From Yponomeuta sedellus (lineage: Eukaryota; Arthropoda; Insecta; Lepidoptera; Yponomeutidae), in NCBI GenBank assembly GCA_934045075.1, contig OW203737.1, positions 2,741,965 through 2,805,964 on the forward strand: 64,000 nt of DNA, read 5' to 3'. Under the pieces are notes generated by a model that had not been told where the DNA came from, ran no database searches, and saw only the letters and a list, made by a program, of their open reading frames with translations. Below are positions 42,201 to 52,183 of the stretch, one piece after another; the stretch's first letter is position 1, and every line of letters starts with the position of its first letter. The translations under genes were made by a program, and so were the position numbers.

Positions 42201-45200
42201 TAAATATTTGAAACTCGGGTGTCTCGTGTATCGTCGTATTTGGTTTATGCACAAAAAATTGGCACTTCGGAAAATTGGGTCTCAAAATACATTGGTGGCG
42301 CTCCCGGGCTGTCTCTAACTTTGTGATTTCTTAGAGGACTTGAGTTATTTACAATATAATTGGAAGAAAAATATTTACATATCTGAATGATCTCCATTAA
42401 ATCGTTATTTGAATATTTATTATTACCGTTATTTCCAGGTGTGCGCAGTGACAGGTCGGGGCTACACTTACGAGCAATCCTTCAAGTTATCCAACAACTT
42501 TGCTGCAAATCTCCGGCGCAAGTTTAAAATTCGGGACGGGGACACTGTGGCCGTCATGCTGCCAAACGTACCGGACTATCCACTGGTTGTCATGGGCATA
42601 CTGGAGGCTGGTGGAGTGGTCACTACTGTGAATCCCATTTACACTGCTTGTAAGTTCTTCTATCATAATGTCTGAGTTACATCGCACCGGATAAAACGTA
42701 TGAGAAGCCAGCCCGCGTGCATGTAATGACTAATGAATGTTGATAAAGTTAATGATCATATCTGTCATAGCAAGTGGTGAACTACTTCTCCGGGATGAGG
42801 GCGTGAGTTTACATAATGATAAGATAAGAATATTCTTTATTGTACACCAGAGCACATATTATAAAACATGTAATGATACAAAGTACAATTGGCGGCCTTA
42901 TTGCTAAAAGCAATTTCTTCCAGACAACCTTACTGCAACCTTAATGGATCATGCATTATTTATTTTAATTCTTTATTGCACTAATTACATGAGTAAATGT
43001 ACAAGGGCGTACTTAATGCAAGAAGCATACTCTTCCAGCAAACCTTTGGTGTTGAAGAGACTGGCAAAGGGTAGTGCAGGAAAAGAAGGTGGAATACAAT
43101 AATAAACTTACAAAAACATAGGGAGATATATTAAGTTAAACCTACAGGGGCAAGGGGGGGGGGTCTGAATATTAAAAAATATGAAAAACCTACACAACCA
43201 ATAATACATATATAAATAAATAGATATAATAATTATACGTACATACATAATGAAGAAAATAACTAATCACGATTACATACATTTGTGGTAAGCAGCATTA
43301 GTGGTGTTCATGATGACACAACCTCACTTAATGTAAATAAAGTTATTAAACAAGCTTATTACATGGTGAATTGTAAGAGGTAACTGCATACAAATATAAT
43401 AACCGTAACGAGTATTTCACTAGACTTTTGAAAAACTTGTATGATGTTCTTTGGTTGGTAGATTTATTCTTTCATTAGGTAGGTATGCAAAATTATTTTC
43501 TTCCATTCAAAAGAGCTTATGAAACAATTCGACGCCTAGTGATAATTCAATATCTTTATCACAAATTTCAGACGAAGTCCACCGCCAACTGTTGATGAGC
43601 GAAGCAAAACTAATCGTCACTTTCCCAGAAACAGTGAACACAATCAAGGAAGCTCTGAAACTTGCCAAAATAGACGTACCAATAATAGCCATCAAAGTCT
43701 CAGGAGAATCTTTACCAGCAGGCACTGTATGCTTCAATGAACTTTCCGAAGATGCCCTAGTAGACAAATCTTGCTTGAAAGAAGTCAGAAGAGGCGTAAA
43801 TGATATTTGCATCTTGCCGTATTCTAGTGGTACGACAGGACTTCCTAAGGGGGTTGAGTTGTCCAATAGAAACATAGTGGCGAATTGTGAGCAAATAAAT
43901 GAGTTTCATATCAGAACACACAGCGAGACGACCGGTAAGTTTATTTACGAGGTTATTGATAAAGGTTGCTCTGAGATAAATGTTCAGGTTCATAATATAT
44001 ACTCTGCGATACTGCTATATATAAATCTCACCGATAGAGATTTTGCTTTCGATTCGATGAAACCAATTGTGAGTTGCGATCTCTATACTGAAATTATTTA
44101 AATTCCGAAGTTATTAAATAATAGTCGTAATGATTATGTTACTACTTAATAACGAAAGAAAAGAATATTATGAGAAAAAATTGAGTATATATACAAATAT
44201 AAGTGGCAGTCCCTGGTCTCTACCAACTCCTTTGGGATACAGGCCTGAGGTTTAGTTATGATTTAAAACAAATATTGGAAAAATCTGACCTTCACTTCTA
44301 TCTATATTCTTTCCAGCCTCCCATCAAGACTCTGTGATGACCGTCCTGCCGTTCTTTCATATTTACGCGTTGTCAGTAATAATGTTCCACAAGATGTCGC
44401 AGGGTATCAAACTTGTGACCATTGGGAAGTTCCAGCCAGAGCCTTTTCTTCAGGCTATTGAGAAGCATAGAACGAACACCATTTTCGTAGCGCCTCCTCT
44501 AGGTAATCATGTTACATCATCATATTAAAATCGTATTTATTGCACCTAGAAAGAAAGTATTAAGTATTAATTTATCATTTTTGACGACAATGCGTATGAA
44601 GTAAATACTATAATCTCAAGATTTGAACAGTGTCTATTCGTAACTATTGTCAGTACTAGTTTAGTACTAATACGACCCGAAGTAAGTCTTGGCTTCCGAT
44701 ATCAGAAGTCGCTGCTTTTCTCTTGTTTTATGGTAACCACCTTGACTTATATATAAAATCGGCACATACTGCAATGGCATAAAAGTTTTTGTTGTTGAGT
44801 GATAAAGGAAGATTAAAATGAAGCAGATTGTCCGGTGTTGATGGCAGAAAGGAGTAGTGTAAATTGGGTAATGCCCAATCCCATTTCCAGCAGTGTTCTA
44901 ATATTAGCTATTGGGTTCGTTAGGATTGGTGCCGTTTGCTCTTACAATTTAGTGCCTTCCATTAAATTATTACATTTTTACTTACAGTTCTCCTGATGGC
45001 ATCTCATCCTCTAGCTACTCCGAAATCTTTAAAGTGCTTGGAGTGTGTAATCAATGGCGCTGCGCCCTTGGCACCTTCTGATGCTGATAGGCTGTTTGAA
45101 AGAGCTCAGGTACATAGTCTAGTTAGAATTGTGCAACTTACGCCATTCAAGTACTACTCTCAACATCAAACGTGTATGAAGTCAGTTTACTCTTTACTTG

Positions 45201-47242
45201 AGTTTATTTTTTCATAATCGTTAACGCACTTCGGCACTTGCCGATACTGTGCTTTCAAATAAGCTCTTTACCAATTTTCATAACTATTTCCAGAGGAAGT
45301 TCGACTTCCGTCAAGGCTACGGACTCACAGAGACATCCCCTGTGGTGACGATGACACCCAAGGGTCTGGAAAACTATGGCTGCGTTGGCCACGCACTGCC
45401 TAGTACGGAATTGAAGATTGTCGACGGGGACTTGAATACACTGGGAAGTAATCAGGTAAAAAAATATCAGGCTGTATATTCTAAGGGCCGGTTTTTGAAT
45501 TGAGAATTTTACTATGTAAATACTTAAGGAACGACAGTTGAGACAGCGATACAGTTGATTATTTACTTAGCGAAATTCTCAATTCTTAAAGTGATATTAC
45601 TTCTAAAGTATCACTGATCGGTCCATGTATACTTCTTGAGGCTTCACCTAAAAAACAAATTAGGTAATCGTTATATCAATCAGGTATATCACCAAATGAC
45701 AAGTAGTTTGACAAAATCCATCTAATCGTTTGTAAATCTTGTCTACTGCTTCCTTTTAGCACAAAGAGATAAGTATAATGATAATTTAGTTGTAGTTATG
45801 CTCCACACATGTTTTTATTTGGATATAATTTTCATTTGGCAAATAAAAAGTTTCATTGAGATTCGAGATTTAATTGAGTTTTCCTTCTGGGTTTTGTTCA
45901 TTCACTCAGTCTGCTTCCTCACCTTATAGAGCGGAGAACTCCTAGTCAGAGGCCCTCAGGTGATGAGGGGCTACAGAGACAACCCTCAGGCCAACATTGA
46001 GTCCTTCACAACAGATGGTTGGTTCAAAACCGGGGACCTAGCCATCATTGATGATGATGGCATCGTCACCATTGCTGACAGACTCAAAGAACTAATCAAG
46101 GTATGAATTAGGGTGTAATAGATAATGTAAAAAAGATTTATGATATTGTATTAAGATAAAGAGGCGGAGAGATAGACGAAGAGATGGATGGATGGGGATG
46201 GATGGAGAGAGCTAGTGAATAATATTGTAGCGATCAAAAAACTTCAACAAGAATGTGAGGACTAAGCTAGCAGTAAACGTAGTTAGTGTAAACGAATAAG
46301 GGAATATGATAAACATGTATAGAAAAATAGAAAGAGAGACAGAGAGCGAGAGAGAAAGAGAAATAAAGTGGAAGAGAAAGAGAAATTGAAAGAAAAAAAC
46401 AAAAAAAAAATTGGCTTAACAGGTTGTGGCGCATATGGCACGAGGCACAATAGTTTTACCGCTCAAAATTGTCATTTACAATAACTAGCTAATATGTATC
46501 TGACGTATATTTTCGTCTTCTTAAGTAGCTTTAAAAATGAAATGAAATGTTTTTATTCCAGACCGAGATCCATATACAAATATATAAGTATTTAAGATAC
46601 ACAATAGTAATGAAAAGCTTCTCGTACACTTTTTCAAAAATTTAAAAACAATGCATTATAACTTTAGTGAGGGCCTTGAGATCTGTCACATAAAATCTTC
46701 GAACTCTCTCATAGAAATAAGTTCTGATTACTCAAAATGTAAATTGCAATGAAACTACGAGTGCCTATGTGTTCTGAAATCACTGTAAGAAGAAAATATA
46801 TAAATACCTATCTTATTTACACTAGCAATCTTATTATGTACTGTTAAGAGCTGTAAGCTATTTTTTAATGTCATTTGGCAGCACTTATGTTTTTTGATTA
46901 TTCAGAATTTCTTTACGCGGTCAAACAAGTCAACCAATTCTTACATTCCAGGTAAAAGGGTACCAAGTGGCACCAGCAGAGCTGGAAGCCATCCTTCGCG
47001 ATCACCCGTCAGTCTCCGACGCAGCTGTCATCGGCGTTCCCCATCCAACCAACGGGGAAGCCCCGAAGGCATTCGTGGTGTTGAAAACGGGAGTAAACGT
47101 TGATGAGCAGGGCTTGAAAGACTTTGTCAAAGAGAGGGTGGCGTCATACAAGCGGATAGACGATATAAAGTTCGTTGAGAGCGTGCCTAAAAGTGCCGCC
47201 GGCAAAATTTTAAGGAGGGTTTTGAAAGAACAGTATTGCTAG
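39251..47242 (+). CDS. Gene B: 4CL-like/luciferase-like acyl-CoA synthetase, complete
   Basis: Eight GT-AG coding exons: 39251-39451, 42439-42649, 43572-43934, 44317-44502, 44988-45109, 45294-45455, 45930-46100 and 46952-47242; 568 residues, a normal length plus a short N-terminal extension. The N-terminus ([19 protein letters not shown]) is basic and lacks acidic residues, like a mitochondrial presequence. ATP-binding P-loop [10 protein letters not shown] is at 222-231. Other motifs: [50 protein letters not shown] and [11 protein letters not shown] with catalytic Lys557. The C-terminus is KEQYC, not a PTS1. It should activate a carboxylic acid through an acyl-adenylate to acyl-CoA; the substrate is unknown. 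Intron 1 (about 3 kb) hosts a mariner. It is the intact reference for judging genes A and C. Confidence 0.93.
40174..41449 (-). mobile_element. Mariner transposon 2
   Basis: About 1.28 kb with inverted ends GGCTGCTACTTATGTATGCG and mirror; TA precedes the left end. It lies antisense in intron 1 of gene B and is unrelated in detail to mariner 1. Confidence 0.85.
40239..41274 (-). pseudogene. Mariner transposase with two frame breaks
   Basis: Starts [19 protein letters not shown] (41274). Frame changes occur near 41110 and near 40870; no other lesion was noticed. The last 210 codons are open and keep the whole catalytic set: [24 protein letters not shown] and [14 protein letters not shown], with exactly 34 residues between the second and third aspartate. 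It ends [12 protein letters not shown]. It is younger than mariner 1 in degree of decay. Confidence 0.85.
41514..41873 (-). mobile_element. 5S-derived SINE with internal duplication
   Basis: Minus-strand copy; 'aaggcctctgacatggctta' and about ten following bases are repeated (near 41675-41720). Confidence 0.75.
42052..42160 (-). mobile_element. 5S-derived SINE, 3' fragment
   Basis: Only the tail and last body part are present (GTATGTCCCTACTGCTGG to TTGGTGGAGGATT). Confidence 0.7.
42815..42960 (-). repeat. LINE-type 3' end repeat
   Basis: Inverse copy of the sequence at 54000-54150: AAGATAAGAATATTCTTTAT at one end and 'tttcttccagacaacctt' at the other. Shorter pieces are near 855-900 and 63885-63930. 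Typical of a non-LTR 3' end, family unknown. Confidence 0.5.
42961..43571. other. Intron 2 of gene B, no further element recognised
   Basis: AT-rich with a G run at 43154-43164. It ends in the acceptor AAATTTCAG at 43571. Confidence 0.4.
46150..46410 (+). repeat. Purine-rich low-complexity stretch
   Basis: GA- and GGAT-rich simple sequence (GATGGATGGGGATGGATGG, then GAGAGACAGAGAGCGAGAG) in intron 7 of gene B. Confidence 0.7.
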
Positions 47243-48075
47243 TTAAGAATTTATGGTGAACAAACTAGTGTTGAGTCTTTCTCTTTAGTTATATCTAATA
47301 ACGAAAAGAAATTTGTATTAATATAAGAGCAATGCCTTCAGAAAACTTGCTAATGGGAACTTTCGCTAACTTTGTCCATCCAATTGTATGTCGTCACATA
47401 TCGAGTTTTAGACTGAAATTCGGCTAGCTGCCGGTTGTGTGCAGTAATTTTAGTTTGCGTTATTTTTGTTTGCGTAGTTATCATTCAATTGTGATCATTC
47501 ATTTGAACCAAATTCATTTTTAAAACTGAACCTAGTTTCTTACTAAGCGACGTTAACCTCAATTAAGCTGTTACTGAAGGTACAACTAATTTGTTTCCGG
47601 CGAATCATAAATTTATATCTGATAGAATGGTTGTAGAAACTACAGAAACAATTATGTCTTCGGCCACAACTTTGAAAGCGAGAGTAAAAAATTGTTGTTC
47701 CATAATTTTTTGTTGTAGGAAAGCCTTAGTACGGAACGATTGGCCTATGTTGTGGAAGCGAAGACCTTCTATAGCTTTTATAACATAATTTTGTGTTCTG
47801 ATATTTTGGATTCTCAGACTATTATCTTCTTTTATGTCAAAGTCCAAGTTTTCCATCCGTTTCTAGTTGCATAATATTTAGCTCTTATCGACATAAGCTT
47901 GGACGTGAAAGCTTACTCGGAGGCTAATTTTTGAGATTTCTGGTAATAATTCTTTATGTATCTGAAATAGAATATCATGTCTCGGCATCTGCCTGCCTTA
48001 GGATTATGCACAGTTAGATTTTCTAGTGGCACCAACGGCAGGAATCATATCGCCTTTTACAGATAGTTTTTACAA

Positions 48076-48330
48076 AATAGAATATTTTCGGGGCTTAATC
48101 GCGTAGTAATTTATTGCTATTTTACCTCGAAGTTTTGACGAAGTTACAGTCATCGTGGTCACGAGAAGACTGATGGCTGGCACCCGTTCGCATCTTCGGC
48201 TGATGATGAGTCTTCTCGTGACCACGATGACTGTAACGTCGTCGAAACGTCGAGGCAAAATAGCAATAAATTACTTAAGCAATTAAGCCCCGAAAATATT
48301 CTATGTGTACAAGTCGCGAAAATTTAAAAT
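48076..48330. mobile_element. Foldback family FB-A, long palindrome
   Basis: Two arms of about 110 bp: GAATATTTTCGGGGCTTAAT to AGTCTTCTCGTGACCACG mirror each other around 48196-48206. A good reference copy of the family. Confidence 0.75.
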
Positions 48331-48931
48331 AGTTTTTACAAAAGGTATATTTTTACTACTTTAATCATATTAGTTAAAAGTAAACGAATTTTATTACAAT
48401 CATAAAGACATTATTTAGAAGGTGAGACAGCATCTCAGATGAAACAGCAACCTTAAGGTTTTTGGATGAGGCATTTGGCCGTGTCATGTTCCCTGTTTAT
48501 TTTGAGGTCCCCTTTTATAGCGTCTCGTTCCCTTAGAATTGTCGTACGTCATTTTCATTTTAACTGATAAAGTGAATTATGTTGTGCTACTCACCAAGTG
48601 CTTATTTCGAATTTGATACATCATCTGGCAAGAAATAAGCTGCATTCGATTCTTTGACGAATTCAGCTTAATGAAATACTTCGCAATACTGAGTAATTTT
48701 ATTATCGTATGTTGGCTTCTCTACTGTTCTACAAATCTTTTGTGTTTTTGTTTAAATATTGTCGAAAAAATTATATATTTTTTTATGAATTTACTAATTA
48801 ATGTTTGTAAGTTAGACGTTAAATTAGTAAGAAGCAATTTTGGGTACTTAGGCTTTAGATAAACTTTGATAAACGAGTATTGCACAAAAATAATGTGGAT
48901 AGTAAAAGATGGATTTCTGAAGACTGTTTAA
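48331..48931. other. Intergenic stretch between genes B and C
   Basis: AT-rich, no recognised element. A 63-codon hydrophobic frame (48671-48862) has no other support. Confidence 0.35.
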
Positions 48932-49115
48932 TCTATAATATAAAAATGAATCCCCGAATTTGTTGGTAAGCGCAAATCTCGAGAGCAGCTGAACCGATTT
49001 CGCTAATTCTTTTTTTAGATTATTCCTTGAAGTACGAGGATGGTTCTTACGGAGAGATAAATAAACAAAAAATTAAGAATCGACTAGGCGGTACGAAGTT
49101 TGCTGGGTCAGCTAG
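48932..49115 (+). mobile_element. Short non-autonomous Helitron
   Basis: TCTATAATATAAAAATGAAT at the start, GCTGGGTCAGCTAG at the end, flanked by A and T. Closely matches 13030-13211. Confidence 0.8.
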
Positions 49116-49218
49116 TATTATAATAAATTTTGATTCTTAATAACACTAAGTACAATTTTTTTTATGGCTTTACATAGTAAGAATACTAAATATACGAATT
49201 TCTTAATAGATTTCTACC

Positions 49219-49255
49219 GATGTATAGTAAGACAGTGTCTGTCTTACTATACATC
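49219..49255. repeat. Perfect 17-bp-arm hairpin
   Basis: GATGTATAGTAAGACAG, TGT spacer, then the exact reverse complement. No terminator context; role unknown. Confidence 0.8.
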
Positions 49256-49671
49256 ACAATGTATGTGAATATATTACCGTTACTAACTCATACTCACTAC
49301 TACTTTGCTACTTTGAATATTATAGATGCATATTTTCTTATATTTTTACTGTTAGCCTTGTTTGTATATGATGGTGTTAAGAGCTTTACTTCACTATGTT
49401 ATTGAAATAAAAAAGTGTTTCAGTATTTTTATAGCAGTAATTTTTTTTATTTGTATCTAATACAAAGTACCCGAAAATTGCGTGCGTGCAAGCAACGACG
49501 AAAGAATGTCGATGTTGTAAAAGAGAGCTTCCTTCGGCTTCTGCCCTATATACGGATTCAGTTCGGATCGGCAGCAAGTGCTCACATGGGACATGTATGG
49601 GATGGCAAGCCAGACAACGCTATACACTTCTGAATTAGTTACGGCTTGTAGAGACTTGGCAGTATGTGGAC

Positions 49672-49900
49672 GCTGGTCCCGATCCAGAATACATTACATA
49701 CATTACATTTACATACAAGCACATACATTGCTTCTCGCCCCACACTAGGATACTCTGTGTCGTGGGAACCAGAAACAACGACGTCACAAACATGTAAACA
49801 TCCAAGACCTGGTCTTTTTTTTGGCCCCAGCCGGGATTCGAATCCGGAACCTCTTGCATCGTAGGCAGATGCGCTACCGCTACGCCACAGAGGTCGTCGA
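49672..49900 (-). mobile_element. SINE-G, full minus copy
   Basis: Tail landmarks (CATGTAAACATCCAAGACC) are followed by the inverse glycine-like tRNA head (GCCGGGATTCGAATCCGG, TACGCCACAGAGGTCG). Confidence 0.7.
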
Positions 49901-50009
49901 AGAATACACGCGTGGGTTTATGTTTGTATGTGAAACGGCTGGTAAATAAAATGATGTAGGCAGCATTAACGCAGGGATTTACTAATTCACAAATTAACAT
50001 TATTTATAA

Positions 50010-50115
50010 TCCAACTCCGGAGTTGGCCCCCGAGGTGGAACTGTGATGGCCCATACCTTCCTCAGGGAAGAGACCCGTGCCCCTCGGTGGGGACATAATG
50101 GCTTGATGTTGATGA
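50010..50115 (+). mobile_element. 5S-derived SINE, variant 3' fragment
   Basis: Shares GTTGGCCCCCGAGGTGGAA and the GGTGGGGACATAATGG tail with the variant at 57100-57360. Confidence 0.5.
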
Positions 50116-50205
50116 TTATAATCTATGAAATGAAATGGTTTTATTCAAAGTAGCGCAGAAACTGCGGCTTTAATGAACGTTACAATTCAAAATAGGTGTC
50201 CATTT

Positions 50206-50490
50206 AAAAATCTACAGTCTATTTATTCTTACTTGTCCAATTTAGTAAACAAGATTCTACCCTTAAACTGTAACTTTTTAGTCCAAAACTGTCATATGTC
50301 AATAAATGAAGTAACCTGGAACACTCTTTTAGATAACACGCTGGCAATTTTATAAACATAGTTCGTGATACGAGAGTTCATGAATTTGCGAGAAAATGTC
50401 TAGTTTAGGCATCTTATCTCAATTTTAAGGTAAGAATCTTGTTAACTAAATTGGACAAGTAAGAATAAATAGACTGTAGATCATTTTGGA
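50206..50490. mobile_element. MITE with ~57-bp inverted ends
   Basis: The arm ATCTACAGTCTATTTATTCT to AACAAGATTCT at 50206-50262 is mirrored at 50430-50485. The interior is non-coding. Confidence 0.7.
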
Positions 50491-50649
50491 GAAAAAATGG
50501 TCAAAAAAACTCCAAACTTAGTCTTTTCCCCGGAGGATAAGTGAACGTGTGATTGCTAGCGAGAGCCATCACAATGAGGATGCAAGCCTGAATGCATCTT
50601 AGGATTAGAAGAAATTGTCGCTATCATAAAAATAACTGTTACACATAGA

Positions 50650-51225
50650 TGCGCTCGTGGCCTAGTCGAATCAAGGGATTGGAATCAAAACTTGAAAACC
50701 TATTTAGAGGCTAAAAATTCCACCCATGCCGGGATTCGAACCCGCGACCTCTGGCTATCCGTACCAGCGCTCTATCCAACTGAGCTAATGGGCGACTCAC
50801 CGGCATCAGTGAAATTTCGAACCTCTTTATTTTTTTTTAAATTGTCCTCAGCACGGGTTAGTGCATTAAAAATAAAAATAGTATAATCAATACTTGAGTT
50901 AGGCAACAACAGGCGCGGTCAGGTGCAGGGTGATGATGATGCGGCCTGTTACTATCGCTAGTGGCATTATTCAGAGGCATACTAAATCGTTGGTACCGGC
51001 TGTCATTTAAGGACAGTCGTTAAGCCATATCAGAGGCATTATAGGCGGCTTGATAACTTATGAATGACAGTAAGGCTTGATGACAATAAGGCCCGCCACG
51101 GTCTTACAATCCTCCGCCAATCCGGACTTGGCCCCCGTGGTGGGAGTATGGCTTAACCTTCCTGCGATGCACAGACCCTTGCCCCAGTAGTGGGGACATA
51201 CTAGGGTTGATATCGGAGGTGTGTA
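50650..51225 (+). mobile_element. 5S-derived SINE split by SINE-A
   Basis: The head (50650-50692) stops after GGGATTGGAATCAA and the element resumes at about 50886 with TACTTGAGTTAGGCAACAAC. The interruption is the SINE at 50693-50882. Confidence 0.75.
50693..50882 (-). mobile_element. SINE-A inserted in a 5S-derived SINE
   Basis: Full minus copy. Flanks AATCAAAACTTGA and AATCAATACTTGA form a 13-bp target duplication with one mismatch, as expected of L1-like or RTE-like target-primed insertion. Confidence 0.8.
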
Positions 51226-51299
51226 CCACGTAAGTCCTCCGTTGTTTGGAGTTGTCTGATTTAGCCTACTCTGAACTGTCAAATAAATACACACTTTGA

Positions 51300-51560
51300 G
51301 ACCTCAGAGTCGTCTCAATGCTGCGATCCGATAGAGTGGAAAATTACATAACGATCTTTTCTCGAATCACCTGAAACGTAATAAATCAGTTGCAAACCAT
51401 ATCGTGATTCCATTCCATCGCATGGAAAATATCAATAAGACGAGGTGGTTTTCCAATTGGTACCAGTATCATAATCGTAAATTACAACATAATAAATTGC
51501 AAGTAGGTAATGAATAAGAGTGAGTGGGCGAGAGTAAGAGCTACCTGCAACAGTGGTTCA
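51300..51560. other. Upstream region of gene C
   Basis: No recognised element. Confidence 0.35.
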
Positions 51561-51567
51561 TTTATAG
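51561..51567 (+). promoter_or_regulatory. TATA-like element of gene C (inferred)
   Basis: TTTATAG in a context that aligns with 36664-36671 of gene B (CATTTATAGT against ATTTATAGTT). Confidence 0.4.
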
Positions 51568-51590
51568 TGAAGTGAATTTCTACTAGTAAA

Positions 51591-51762
51591 CCAGTGCTGG
51601 TCTTTTAAACCGGTTGTTTTCCTTAGTAGGGACTTAATAAAAAAAATTATTTCCTAATAATCTTTTATTTTTATGGTGCAGAATAGTACTGAAGACTTAT
51701 ACTGGATTTTTTAAGAGCCTAAATGATTGTCGACATAATTTTGAGTGCAAAACCGAAGTTAG
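51591..51762 (+). other. Non-coding first exon of gene C (inferred)
   Basis: Aligns with the gene B leader exon. At the position of gene B's donor the sequence is CCGAAGTTAGGTGAAT: the original GT is lost and a usable donor, AG|GTGAAT, lies four bases on (51763). The matching acceptor is TTCCAG at 52164. Confidence 0.45.
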
Positions 51763-52183
51763 GTGAATAAAGGGTTTAACTTTATTCCGTTGACGTACGT
51801 ATTATATGAAAATTGGCAATAAATGACTACAACAACTCAACCTACACTTGTAATTAAATCTTTATAGAAAAATGACATTCATGTTTGGGAAAATCACGAA
51901 AAAATAACTCGAGGCTAGATTCTTTAACTATTTACAAGTACCAACAAAGTACAGAACCCTTGGTGAGTGAGTCCTACATGCACTTTTCTGCATTATTTTT
52001 ACATAGAGGTAAAATAATATCTGCGTTTTGATAAATTTTATTTTTCAATTAATTCATCTGCGTAAAAAAAGTTGCAATTTCTTTTTTTTTTACTATATCC
52101 TTGGAAGTGTATGTACTTAATATGTTTGTAGATAGTTATTTCATGAAATCACTTACAATTCCAGAATCGGTCACTGGGCACAT

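Noticed and set aside
48671..48862. Small membrane protein
   Set aside because: A 63-codon hydrophobic frame in AT-rich DNA with no neighbours, no splice context and no homologue recognised.
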